From a virus: a DNA stretch of 64,000 nucleotides. Location of the stretch: positions 49,690 through 113,689 of the IMG/VR virus record IMGVR_UViG_3300022752_004330, one strand, 5' to 3'. The translations under genes were made by a program, and so were the position numbers. The notes below the pieces were generated by a model. The model made no database searches, had not been told where the DNA came from, and was given only the letters and a program-made list of their open reading frames with translations. This document shows, piece after piece, positions 8,296-16,786 of the stretch (positions are counted from its first letter, which is position 1; every line of letters starts with the position of its first letter).

Positions 8296-9420
8296 TTAAT
8301 ATAATCGCTCAATGCTGATAAAATTCTTTGAATAACCAGGGCCGATCATCAAAGTTATTCTGTAAAAACGATTGTTTGTAACATCGTTTACTAGATATTG
8401 ACTACCATCACCAGCATTTGGAAAATTATATCCAAACCAGGATCCGCTGGGAGTTGTAGTATATGTAGCAGCACTGGTCGTTGCGTTGCCACCTACACCA
8501 TTTACATAACCGAACGTGGCACTAATATGAGCTTGAAATGATCCCGAAACAGCGGCTACACTTAATCCCCTATTACCTGATGTAGTAACCGTGGCCTTAA
8601 TATTGTCTAATGTAACAAACTGTCCTGCATCTACATAGTTAGAGATTGATTTAAAATCTGATACTGTAGGTATTATATAAATGAATGTGCCTGGGGGTTC
8701 ACCTTGAGTTAGTGTTCCCGTATGTGTCCAACTGCTGGCAGGATCTGTAGATACAGTATAATGTGATCCATTACTCCAGGTCCCAAAATATCCATATAGT
8801 GTATAACTGGTTAGAGAATTTTGTATAACTTTAAAAATAGATGGGGCAGAAACATTGCTACCTAAAGCAGTATTTCTACTGGCAGATCCGTCACCGTAAA
8901 ATCCATTTTTATTTGATTGACCATTTGAAGTTTTAAAATATAACTCTGTCACTTGATTTTGAGAGAATTCTGTGTTGTAGCCACAGTGAGCAACTATTCT
9001 CATATAAAGAGTAGTTCCCTCATTAACCGTAGTCCAAGTTCCTAAATTCACATAGGATGCACTGCCTCCTGTTTGTGGAATATTAAAACTTGTAGAACCT
9101 CCTGAATCTCCCTTTGGTCCAGTATCGCCTTTAGGTCCTTGAGCACCAGTATCGCCTTTAGGTCCTTGAGCACCAGTATCCCCCTTAGGTCCTTGAGCAC
9201 CAGGTAGTCCATCCTTGCCAGCAGGTCCCGGCTCACCTTTCTCTCCTCTAGGTCCCATGTCACCCTGTGGCCCAGGTGTTCCATCTTTTCCATTCTCTCC
9301 ACGATCGCCTTTAGGGCCTACCTCTCCCTTTATAACTGTTGTGTTATTAGAATCTAAACCGGTAAGCTCGCCTAGAATTGCCTTTAATTGTTCTTTTCTA
9401 TAATTTATTAAAGTACTCAT
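8296..9420 (-). CDS. collagen-like tail fibre protein, 374 aa
   Basis: The start at 9420 overlaps the stop of the preceding gene (ATGA), favouring it over an ATG five codons earlier. A short N-terminal helix is followed by about 25 Gly-X-Y triplets (about residues 32-107), a collagen-like trimeric stalk, then a Ser/Thr/Gly-rich beta domain to the end. The triplet region contains three near-identical 27-bp DNA repeats at 9122-9202. Phages use such stalks to trimerise fibres. The C-terminal domain is the likely receptor-binding head, but I do not recognise its fold. Confidence 0.85.
   Translation of the reverse strand: MSTLINYRKEQLKAILGELTGLDSNNTTVIKGEVGPKGDRGENGKDGTPGPQGDMGPRGEKGEPGPAGKDGLPGAQGPKGDTGAQGPKGDTGAQGPKGDTGPKGDSGGSTSFNIPQTGGSASYVNLGTWTTVNEGTTLYMRIVAHCGYNTEFSQNQVTELYFKTSNGQSNKNGFYGDGSASRNTALGSNVSAPSIFKVIQNSLTSYTLYGYFGTWSNGSHYTVSTDPASSWTHTGTLTQGEPPGTFIYIIPTVSDFKSISNYVDAGQFVTLDNIKATVTTSGNRGLSVAAVSGSFQAHISATFGYVNGVGGNATTSAATYTTTPSGSWFGYNFPNAGDGSQYLVNDVTNNRFYRITLMIGPGYSKNFISIERLY
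9122..9202 (-). repeat. three 27-bp tandem repeats in collagen stalk
   Basis: Three adjacent 27-bp units (9122-9148, 9149-9175, 9176-9202; the last differs by a few bases) encode GAQGPKGDT-type triplets. They could expand or contract by slippage and so change stalk length. Confidence 0.85.
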
Positions 9421-9794
9421 TCGTATAATCTCCACTCTTCACCATTATAAAACACACCAATGCTATCATTGTTTAAACTTACCGTAATGTAAGGAGTCCC
9501 TAATATTGTATTACCGTTTCCATCTAAGATTAAATTATTGGTAGAAAAAGTTCCAAAGGCATCTAAGAAAAATATAGCATCTCCAATAGATGGAATTTCC
9601 GGTAAAGTAGCGGTTATTTTTTGACTTCTACTGTCTACTCCATACCTTTTTCCGGACATAGCATTAAAGTTGTCTGATTTAATGTCAAACCCAGGTTCTA
9701 AATGAGACTTAGAATTTAATCTCTGTAATACTTCATCATGAGTACCGGAGGTTGAATCTATAAACGGAGTAAAAACAAAAGTTGTTTGTGTCAT
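9417..9794 (-). CDS. virion-associated protein, 125 aa
   Basis: A soluble protein with an early acidic/Ser-rich half and a C-terminal beta half: [11 protein letters not shown], then [11 protein letters not shown], then [10 protein letters not shown]. This ending resembles short beta domains found on phage fibre-associated proteins. Its stop overlaps the ATG of the collagen-like fibre, so the two are probably co-translated and may act as partners. No family name can be given with confidence. Confidence 0.65.
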   Translation of the reverse strand: MTQTTFVFTPFIDSTSGTHDEVLQRLNSKSHLEPGFDIKSDNFNAMSGKRYGVDSRSQKITATLPEIPSIGDAIFFLDAFGTFSTNNLILDGNGNTILGTPYITVSLNNDSIGVFYNGEEWRLYE

Positions 9795-9841
9795 AGAAAT
9801 TTCCTAATATTAAATTATAATATTATTTAAACATTTTTATT

Positions 9842-10156
9842 TTATTTTTCAATCTTAACTCTAACCGAAAACTCGCTATTTTCACTGGCACTTAATACAC
9901 ACCCTTGATTATTTTTGTATTCAATTATAGTCCATGCAGTAGTTTTTTCATTATAAAGTAAAACTACATTATTACCTTCGTCGTTATTCCTACCTCTCCA
10001 AATCGGAGTTTCTCCATATTTAGGGTCGCTGAGTTGTTTTAGTACCGAAGTAAAATCCGAAAAACAAACAACTGGTTTAGAAAAAAGATTTTGCCCGTAT
10101 GTACTATCAGACAAAAATATACACATGGTTATAGTTAGAATTTTTATTATTTTCAT
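9842..10156 (-). CDS. secreted hypothetical protein, 104 aa
   Basis: It starts MKIIKILTITMCIFLSDS, a plausible Sec signal peptide, with a mature region of about 80 residues holding two cysteines that could pair. The start overlaps the stop of the LamG-like gene (TAATG at 10156), so it is coupled to it. Export to the periplasm is inferred; no family is recognised. Confidence 0.65.
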   Translation of the reverse strand: MKIIKILTITMCIFLSDSTYGQNLFSKPVVCFSDFTSVLKQLSDPKYGETPIWRGRNNDEGNNVVLLYNEKTTAWTIIEYKNNQGCVLSASENSEFSVRVKIEK

Positions 10157-10938
10157 TATAAATTGTACCTACCTCTAAAGGCGTCATAGTTTTGAATTAT
10201 TTCATTATCAGTTAATGCTCGATCATATAAAAGAAAAACGCCAAACCTACCAATAAATCTTCCAACTCCCCAATTTACAGCGGTGTTGGCTAATCCTATT
10301 TTTGCAGGTGCATCAGTTGTACTACTGACATATGCACCAAAAGTGCTTACAGATGAAAATACGCCGTTAGTAAACATTGTAACTGTTGCACCGGACTGTC
10401 GCATGCCTATAAATTGCCAACGATTAGCTGTATCTTGTAAACCTGAACTATTTCCTGCTACAGAATTATTTGCCGCAAACATCGTATAGGGATTTCCCGT
10501 ATATGCATTTCCTGGTGTCCCCCCATTGGCATTAATTATGCGCCAACCATTAAAATACCCTGTACCTGTTCCATGAATTATATAACTATCTCCGGAATTA
10601 TTTCCACCAACGCCGAAATTCGTTATGAAATAAGAACAACATAATGAAAAATTTCTACTACTTCCTAGTGAGTTATAATCTATTCCAGAACTCAATTGTA
10701 TATATTGGTACGATGAACCGTCTATTGTAAATGTTCTTTCCGCAGAATTATAGGTCGGAGAATTTACCAAGCTTGCAGTTCTATTATTACCACTGAGATC
10801 AAACCAACTTGTTCCAGACCCAGGATAACTGGTTGAATTGGCAGCATCTAAATACGTTATTAAATTAGAAACTACTGGAGACGGTGGTGCAAGGATATTT
10901 ATAGGACCGAAAAAATTTACACCACCGGATATGTTCAT
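10156..10938 (-). CDS. LamG/concanavalin-like tail adhesin, 260 aa
   Basis: About residues 20-260 read as a LamG/concanavalin-A-like jelly roll: LITYLDAANSTSYPGSGTSW, then WFDLSGNN, YNSAERTFTIDG, a WQFIGMRQSG strand, a NGVFSS turn and the closing GRFGVFLLYDRALTDNEI. The same signature (SYTGSGSTWYDL, then WYHAALTF, NGVQ, LIYNRSLTSEEV) appears in the gene at 57734-58819, so the two share a module. These domains bind sugars or decorate capsids and fibres. It is coupled to the downstream secreted protein. Confidence 0.8.
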   Translation of the reverse strand: MNISGGVNFFGPINILAPPSPVVSNLITYLDAANSTSYPGSGTSWFDLSGNNRTASLVNSPTYNSAERTFTIDGSSYQYIQLSSGIDYNSLGSSRNFSLCCSYFITNFGVGGNNSGDSYIIHGTGTGYFNGWRIINANGGTPGNAYTGNPYTMFAANNSVAGNSSGLQDTANRWQFIGMRQSGATVTMFTNGVFSSVSTFGAYVSSTTDAPAKIGLANTAVNWGVGRFIGRFGVFLLYDRALTDNEIIQNYDAFRGRYNL

Positions 10939-10967
10939 ATATTTTAAAATCAGTATAATAAATGTAT

Positions 10968-11201
10968 TTAATGTTTTGTGGTAAACCTCGAGATTAACAT
11001 TTCTCTCATCATTTCTAATTCGTCTTTTGATTTTACAATTATTTTAGAATCTAGATCTTCATCATCTTCCCAAAAATGTTTAGGAAAACGTAAGAAAAGG
11101 TAAATGTCTCTCCATGTAGTAGTTACACCTTGGTCAAAACACAACTCAATCACACGAAATATACTATAACTTATTATTTGGTGCAATTGGTTTTCGTTCA
11201 T
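10968..11201 (-). CDS. hypothetical protein, 77 aa
   Basis: A small charged, helical protein with WRDIYLFLRFPKHFW in the middle and a Glu/Met-rich C-terminus. Its start overlaps the 52-residue ORF at 11164-11322 in another frame. No signal or membrane segment. The family is not recognised; the many tail genes around it suggest a virion or assembly role. Confidence 0.6.
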   Translation of the reverse strand: MNENQLHQIISYSIFRVIELCFDQGVTTTWRDIYLFLRFPKHFWEDDEDLDSKIIVKSKDELEMMREMLISRFTTKH

Positions 11202-11322
11202 TTTCTTTTTCTATCTTATCTACAGGATTTTGTGATTGCGACTGATTAATGGGAAATTTTTTGTCCCTAATAAAGCTAGGAGGAAGTGGTTCAGGTCTAC
11301 GTTTAGATCTGAACCATGTCAT
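11164..11322 (-). CDS. short basic protein, 52 aa
   Basis: An ATG at 11322 (AAAGG about 10 bp upstream) opens a 52-codon ORF beginning MTWFRSKRRPEPLPPSFI and ending IAPNNKL. It is basic and proline-rich at the start and Gln/Lys/Glu-rich later. It overlaps the next gene's start by 38 bp, common for coupled phage genes. No family recognised. Confidence 0.5.
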   Translation of the reverse strand: MTWFRSKRRPEPLPPSFIRDKKFPINQSQSQNPVDKIEKENERKPIAPNNKL

Positions 11323-11365
11323 ATTTAACTAACCTTTGAAAGTATATCATAGATTAATATACTTA

Positions 11366-12340
11366 TCATTTGTTTGCCAAAGGATTATCTAGAGCTTTTT
11401 TCAAATCCTCATTAATCTTTTTATCTAGAGCCTTCATTCTTGCATCTATTTCTTTGTTATTAGCAGCTATGGCCTTGGTATTTTCAGCAGACATACGATT
11501 CATTTCTTTAGTTGCATTGTTCAGAGCAAGGTCGGCTTGTTTTTGAATATTCCTTACATCAGCCTTGACCTCTTGTACGGTCTTATCTATTTCTCTTTGC
11601 TGACTCTTATTACTGCTTTCTACTCCTTCTACTACCTTATCCAATCTACGTATGTCATTCTTAAGATCGTTCTTTATATCTCTTGTATACTCTGCTGTTT
11701 TGTCCGATCCTTCTTGCACGGCTTTGAGAGTTTTATTCATGCTTTCTTCAGTCTTGGCCATGTTTTCTTCAATCACTGTGATTCGCTTGTCATAGGTTGA
11801 AAGATCGGGAGCTACATATTTGGCAATTTTCTCCTTCATATCTATATAGCCTTTGTAAACTTCGAAAGCACCATACATACCACCAATAGCAGAACTCAAT
11901 GCAGCAGCGGCAATTCCTATTTTGGCCGGCGTAAATTCAATACCGGCCACGGTCCACACTCTGTTTTTATCAGTTAGTTTTTTAATTTCATCTACTTTTT
12001 TATCTAAATTTATAGTAGCAGGCTTCTCACCGGTAGATGGTACGGCTGTTTGAGTTGTTGAGTTAGCAGGTTTGGTTGTTTGAACAGTTGAAGTTTTTTT
12101 AGGTAACGTTTTTTTACTTTTCGAAGCAGTTGCCTTTTTTCCTTTGACAGCCTTTTTTGTCTTTCCTTTATTAGCCAAGGCCGCAGCTCCAAGAGCACCT
12201 GCTGCTAGTAAGGCTGCATTTGAGCCTTCTTCAGTCTGTTCTTCTTCAGTCTGTTCTTCTTCAGTCTGTTCTTCTTCAGTCTGCTGCTCTTCGTTATTTT
12301 CTTCAGGTTTTTCTTCTGTTTCATCTTTGTCTTTAGACAT
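11366..12340 (-). CDS. coiled-coil protein with acidic repeat N-terminus, 324 aa
   Basis: Residues 1-40 are almost entirely acidic with EEQTE pentads from a 15-bp tandem DNA repeat. Then come an Ala-rich helix, a Lys/Thr/Ser-rich linker (about 58-115), a hydrophobic helix near 137-160 that may cross a membrane, and a long heptad-like coiled coil to the end (about 175-320). This charge-linker-helix-coil layout suggests an extended, oligomeric virion or membrane-anchored protein. The gene follows the two large secreted proteins and could be part of the same structure. No enzyme motif. Confidence 0.7.
   Translation of the reverse strand: MSKDKDETEEKPEENNEEQQTEEEQTEEEQTEEEQTEEGSNAALLAAGALGAAALANKGKTKKAVKGKKATASKSKKTLPKKTSTVQTTKPANSTTQTAVPSTGEKPATINLDKKVDEIKKLTDKNRVWTVAGIEFTPAKIGIAAAALSSAIGGMYGAFEVYKGYIDMKEKIAKYVAPDLSTYDKRITVIEENMAKTEESMNKTLKAVQEGSDKTAEYTRDIKNDLKNDIRRLDKVVEGVESSNKSQQREIDKTVQEVKADVRNIQKQADLALNNATKEMNRMSAENTKAIAANNKEIDARMKALDKKINEDLKKALDNPLANK
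12226..12285 (-). repeat. 15-bp tandem repeat, about four copies
   Basis: The 15-bp unit repeats at 12226-12240, 12241-12255, 12256-12270 and, partly, 12271-12283. It encodes the EEQTE pentads of the coiled-coil protein and is a slippage site. Confidence 0.85.
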
Positions 12341-12343
12341 TTT

Positions 12344-14842
12344 TTATCTCCTATACTGCTGTTCTATCATTTCTTGATGCCTTGCATCTTGAGCTAGATT
12401 ACGTAATGCTCTAACATTATCTATTGTACGTTGGTTACGATATATTTCGCGTGGTGTATAAAATGCTGCATCTTTTAACACCAAAGAAGCATAAACATTA
12501 AAACCTTGAGGGGCTAGGGCAATGGTCTCTATACCGATACCACCGGCAAGTTCATTATTGGCTACATTTCTATTCACGCTAGATAATTCTGTTTTTGGCT
12601 GATTAGAATCAGTCATTAATATACGTCCTTCAACTATTGACGTTATTGGATTTGTTCTATTAGTAATGAAATTAGCAGGATTCACTATAGAATCTAATTC
12701 TGTAGTTTTTATTTCAACTGGATTTACCACAGTGGACTGCGTAATAGTACTTGATTCAGGTATTATTACACTGGCAGGTGCGGGCGCTGAATCTGTCATT
12801 GGTATTGTTGGTCTAAACACATTGGTTACCTGCGGACGATTGTCAATTACCGCTAGGTCAACTTGTGGTACAGTCATTAACATTGGTTCTTGCTTAGGTG
12901 TCTGTACTATGTCATTACCCTGTGGTGATTGATAGGGCGTAATTATCGCTGCTACGGTTGTTGTTTGCGTGACAATATTTTGTTGTGGTTCAGGCGCTCT
13001 AACTTGAGAGATCAATGACCCTGTATTTGTAGGTTCGTTAGGCATTACAATTTCTACTGGTGTTGAAGTTTGTCTTTGTGCTATTGATAACTGTGGTTGA
13101 AGTGCAGCAGAAATTGAGCTTAATGTTGTATTGGTAACAGGTCCTAAATTCATCTGCGCTGCCATGGTATTAACACTGTTGGTAGTCATTGGAACATTAG
13201 CAGCTTGAGCGGCGTCAGCAGCAGCATCTGAGGCCGCTGCACCTTGCTGTTGGTTAGCGTCTGCTACAGACACAGCCTCCGATCTTGCGGCATCGGCACG
13301 AGCAATAGCTTCATTTCTAGCATTTTCACTCGCTCTTTGTGCTATAGTTTGCTCTCTACGCTGATTTGCCTGTACAAGACTTAGGGCAAATTGTGTATTG
13401 GATCTAGTCGCAGATGGTTCATTACTGGCACTAGTGTTTACCGCAGTTGCTACATTAACAGAGGGTGTAGCACCGTTGGCATTTTCTATAGTAACAGTGA
13501 TTGCACCGCCTGGGGCAGATGAGCTAGAGCTAGTAGTTGCTGGTGTTAGAGCAGCTATGCGTTCTTGTTGTGCCTTAACATCTGCTATGACTTGAGTCAA
13601 GGTTGATTGAAAATTACTACAATTAGGACTATATAAACCATTAGTGTAACAAGGATCAGGAGTCCAGATAGGCCTAGTCCAACCGACCCAACCAAAATGA
13701 TTCCATACATCACTGGCCCACCATTGAACAGATCCCATGTCTAAACTATTCTTACTTTCAGTGAACAAATGCCTAGAACTAAAACTACCAGCATTATTAT
13801 TACCAGATACATACCATTGATTTTGAAACATAGTAGTATTGTTCTTATCACTTATTCTAAAGTTTATATTACCGCCACCATCGGTACGCCAATCTGTACA
13901 CCAAAACAAAAAGGTATTATAACAAGCACCGTAATTATACCAATTGAATCCGTAGTCGTAGCCGTGCAATACCACACCTCCGCCAATGTGTGGCAAGGAT
14001 TGAGCTATGTTATAACTATAATAAAATGTTGGACTTTTGGCTCCTTGTAGAACATTAGAAAATCCGGCACAACTGGAATTAAATGCAGGATTTAATATAC
14101 AAGGATCTACACTATATATGGCACGGATGTATGCGTCTTTTACTTGAGGTCCATAACAGTTTGGATTACATGCCCAAAATCCCTGGTCACTTCCAATGAT
14201 TTCATAATTTACAGCACCGGCCTGAGCTAAAGGTTTTGCCCCAGCAAAGGTAACTGTTTGTGATAAAGTTTGCCAGCTGGGGTTATAGGGACTATTACCA
14301 TCGTTTATGTTTTTAAGCCCTAACTGATGTGTATAAAAAGTAGGGGAACCTGTCGATGGATAGTAACCAACTTCCACTCTTAGATTGTCCTGTGTTGGAT
14401 TGGCAATAAACCCTGCCTGAGCTGTTCCATCACAATTAGTTCCTATGCTATTAGCACAGGGAAATCTATATTTTAAGCCATACATGAATCCAGTAACAAA
14501 CACTGCACTAGAGTTTAAATATCCATGATTAAAACTACTTAAATTGACACTAGGGTTTTGGCCGAGTGATTCTACACCATAACCAAAAGTATAGCCATCT
14601 ACACCAAATGAACCCCCTGGACTGACCGGTGTCCAGGTAGGGCTACCAGTTGTTACAGTCCATCCCGACACCGATGATATAGAACCATTTGATATAAGAT
14701 TGCCTGTTACACTATCAATACTATAACCACTAGGCGTGTTAGGCGAAGTCTGAGCATAGACAGCACCCAAAGCCATGACGATGATAATTAAAAGGAAGAT
14801 TAAAAATCCTCGAGTATGCTTATACCCGTAGTTTGGTTCCAT
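12344..14842 (-). CDS. large secreted virion-type protein, 832 aa
   Basis: The N-terminus has a basic stretch, then a long hydrophobic helix (about 13-30) ending VYAQ, fitting a signal peptide or anchor. About residues 35-395 are aromatic-, Gly- and Cys-rich beta structure with several Cys-containing turns (DPCILNPAF, DPCYTNGLY). About 400-560 are Ala/Gln-rich helix, and the rest is Thr/Pro/Val-rich linker with a charged helical end. The start overlaps the stop of the upstream Asn-rich protein (TAATG), so the two are made together. The signal and low-complexity design suggest an exported, perhaps virion-displayed or envelope-spanning protein. Function unknown. Confidence 0.75.
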   Translation of the reverse strand: MEPNYGYKHTRGFLIFLLIIIVMALGAVYAQTSPNTPSGYSIDSVTGNLISNGSISSVSGWTVTTGSPTWTPVSPGGSFGVDGYTFGYGVESLGQNPSVNLSSFNHGYLNSSAVFVTGFMYGLKYRFPCANSIGTNCDGTAQAGFIANPTQDNLRVEVGYYPSTGSPTFYTHQLGLKNINDGNSPYNPSWQTLSQTVTFAGAKPLAQAGAVNYEIIGSDQGFWACNPNCYGPQVKDAYIRAIYSVDPCILNPAFNSSCAGFSNVLQGAKSPTFYYSYNIAQSLPHIGGGVVLHGYDYGFNWYNYGACYNTFLFWCTDWRTDGGGNINFRISDKNNTTMFQNQWYVSGNNNAGSFSSRHLFTESKNSLDMGSVQWWASDVWNHFGWVGWTRPIWTPDPCYTNGLYSPNCSNFQSTLTQVIADVKAQQERIAALTPATTSSSSSAPGGAITVTIENANGATPSVNVATAVNTSASNEPSATRSNTQFALSLVQANQRREQTIAQRASENARNEAIARADAARSEAVSVADANQQQGAAASDAAADAAQAANVPMTTNSVNTMAAQMNLGPVTNTTLSSISAALQPQLSIAQRQTSTPVEIVMPNEPTNTGSLISQVRAPEPQQNIVTQTTTVAAIITPYQSPQGNDIVQTPKQEPMLMTVPQVDLAVIDNRPQVTNVFRPTIPMTDSAPAPASVIIPESSTITQSTVVNPVEIKTTELDSIVNPANFITNRTNPITSIVEGRILMTDSNQPKTELSSVNRNVANNELAGGIGIETIALAPQGFNVYASLVLKDAAFYTPREIYRNQRTIDNVRALRNLAQDARHQEMIEQQYRR

Positions 14843-16311
14843 TATTTTTCAGCCACAACCTGCTTTGGTATTAGATCTGGGTTCTTGGACCAAAACTCTC
14901 TAGCCTGCTCACCTATTAATCCGTTTACAGGGCATGGTGTACCTGCTGCCATCATAGCGTCCCATACACGACGATCCTGACACATGGTAGCCACAGCAGC
15001 CACTTTCATACCCATGTCGTATAGAGTCTTGCTGAGTTTCAATCTTTCACAATTCATGTCACGATTGGTAGCGCCAAAACTGATACCTAATACCTGTGTT
15101 TGAGCAGCTCCAGAAACACCGGTTACACATAGGTCTGTGCCCATGCTCATCATGGCAGGAGCAATAGCAGTTGGTGGTGGTTGTATTACCTTTTGTGTAA
15201 TTTCACTCTTGTTTATATTGGTGTTGACATTGTCAGTTTTTACCGTTTGGTCACTGGTACTTACACTGGTGCTAACATTGTTGTTATTATTGGTGCTGAC
15301 ACTGGTTGAGTTATTGATGTTACGGTTAGTCATGTCGCCAGTTTGAATATTGTTATTAGTGTTAGTGCTTTGACTGGTAGTAGTAGCTGTGGTGGTGTTG
15401 ATGTTACGATTGGTCATGTCGCCAGTTTGAATATTGTTATTGGTATTAGTAGAAGTTGCGGTGCTAGTTGAATTGTTTATGTTCCGATTGGTCATGTCGC
15501 CAGTTTGTATATTGTTGTTGGTGTTGACAGCCGTACTGGTGCTAGTTGAATTGTTTATATTACGGTACGTCATGTCACCAGTTTGAACATTATTATTGGT
15601 ACTAGTATTAGTGTTGACATTGTTGTTATTATAAGTCACTGTACCACTCATGATATTTCTGTTAGTATTATCACTTGAAGTTACATTGTTATTATTATAA
15701 GTCATTGTGCCAGAATTGATATTGTTGTTTGTATTCACTGTGGTAGCGGTACTTGTGCTGGCATTGTTGTTATTATAAGTCATTGTTCCAGAATTAATAT
15801 TATTGTTGATATTGGTAGTGGTGGCGGTACTAGTACTGGTATTGGTGTTGACGTTATTATTGTTATTCGTCATTGTTCCTGAATTAACGTTGTTATTATT
15901 ATAGGTAACTGTACCTGAATTAACATTATTATTGTTATAGGTCATTGTGCCAGAATTGGTATTTTGGTTAATATTTGTTAACGTACCGCTTTGAATATTG
16001 TTATTTGTATTAACGTTGGTACTGGTACTGGTATTATTGTTATTGTTGGTATTCGTGCTAGTGCTATTCACAGTACTTGTAGAAGTGTTTGTACTAGTGC
16101 TGGTGCTGAAATTGTTAGTGGTTACTGCACTGGTGCTGTTACTGGTTGAGTTAGTGTCAACCAAACTCTTGCTATCGTAAGTCCCCTGATTAATTGGGTT
16201 TATTGTACTAGTGGTTGTGCCACTTGTGGTGCTTTGAGTGCTTGTATTCTGTGCTTGAACTATTCCAGCAGTCAGTAATAATATCACAAGTGATATTAGT
16301 TTCTTGATCAT
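14842..16311 (-). CDS. secreted Asn/Thr-rich repeat protein, 489 aa
   Basis: A signal peptide (MIKKLISLVILLLTAGIVQAQ; cleavage likely after QA) precedes about 340 residues of Asn/Thr/Ser repeats built from NNNNVNSGTMTYNNNN-like and NTNNNIQTGDMTNRNIN-like units, a design seen in beta-solenoid proteins. About residues 385-489 form a compact conserved-looking domain with four Cys (DLCVTGVSGAA, NRDMNCERL, MCQDRRVWDAM, TPCPVNGLIG). The next gene starts on its stop codon. An extended surface or periplasm-spanning fibre is inferred. The composition is unlike its neighbours. Confidence 0.75.
   Translation of the reverse strand: MIKKLISLVILLLTAGIVQAQNTSTQSTTSGTTTSTINPINQGTYDSKSLVDTNSTSNSTSAVTTNNFSTSTSTNTSTSTVNSTSTNTNNNNNTSTSTNVNTNNNIQSGTLTNINQNTNSGTMTYNNNNVNSGTVTYNNNNVNSGTMTNNNNNVNTNTSTSTATTTNINNNINSGTMTYNNNNASTSTATTVNTNNNINSGTMTYNNNNVTSSDNTNRNIMSGTVTYNNNNVNTNTSTNNNVQTGDMTYRNINNSTSTSTAVNTNNNIQTGDMTNRNINNSTSTATSTNTNNNIQTGDMTNRNINTTTATTTSQSTNTNNNIQTGDMTNRNINNSTSVSTNNNNNVSTSVSTSDQTVKTDNVNTNINKSEITQKVIQPPPTAIAPAMMSMGTDLCVTGVSGAAQTQVLGISFGATNRDMNCERLKLSKTLYDMGMKVAAVATMCQDRRVWDAMMAAGTPCPVNGLIGEQAREFWSKNPDLIPKQVVAEK
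15295..16060 (-). repeat. imperfect Asn/Thr-rich coding repeats
   Basis: The DNA consists of diverged, interleaved repeats rich in gtt, att and tta triplets, encoding the SGTMTYNNNN and TGDMTNRNIN units of the secreted repeat protein. Unit length varies, so this is not a clean tandem array. Confidence 0.7.
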
Positions 16312-16384
16312 TTTCGCTCCGTATCAAAAAAATTGCACTATTATTTAAGCCAAAATCTAGGTAAAATAACTATGTATATTAGAT

Positions 16385-16759
16385 CTAAGTATATTTGAGG
16401 ATAAAATATGCAATAAACAAGTAAGTTACCTGATGAGCTAACTGATCTGCCCCAAATTCTGACCAATAACGACTAGTTTGTTGATCTTTTGTACCATATT
16501 TTACCTTAAGATAATCTATATGGTAATGAGCTATACCTTCAAAAATACTTACAAATAATATTATTAATGGGTTTATTGGATGAATTAAATTAAATGCAAC
16601 CAGTGCAATAATAGTGTAAAGCATATGGTCTAAACTATGACTAACTCCTACAAGATCGCCATATGATCCTTTTTTAATGGTTTGGTCATAGGTTTGAATA
16701 CAGAAATCAGCATACCAATGCTTGACATTTAGGAAAAATAAGAGCAGCAGGTATTCCAT
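16385..16759 (-). CDS. DUF3307-like membrane protein, 124 aa
   Basis: Three or four hydrophobic helices with conserved-looking polar sites: KHWYADFCIQT (13-23), SHSLDHMLYT (40-49), HYHIDYLKVKYG (78-89) and FGADQLAHQ (101-109). This pattern of His/Asp pairs in membrane helices fits the DUF3307 family, common in phages and of unknown function. TATAAATA lies five bases before the ATG, so the transcript would be leaderless or nearly so. Confidence 0.75.
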   Translation of the reverse strand: MEYLLLLFFLNVKHWYADFCIQTYDQTIKKGSYGDLVGVSHSLDHMLYTIIALVAFNLIHPINPLIILFVSIFEGIAHYHIDYLKVKYGTKDQQTSRYWSEFGADQLAHQVTYLFIAYFILKYT

Positions 16760-16764
16760 ACTGC

Positions 16765-16772
16765 TATTTATA
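16765..16772 (-). promoter_or_regulatory. late-promoter-like TATAAATA
   Basis: A perfect TATAAATA on the minus strand, 5 bp before the ATG at 16759. It would give a leaderless message. Confidence 0.45.
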
Positions 16773-16786
16773 TACTACTTTATTTA

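Noticed and set aside
15295-16060. CRISPR-like array
   Set aside because: The repeats vary in length, have no uniform spacer and sit in frame inside a coding gene.
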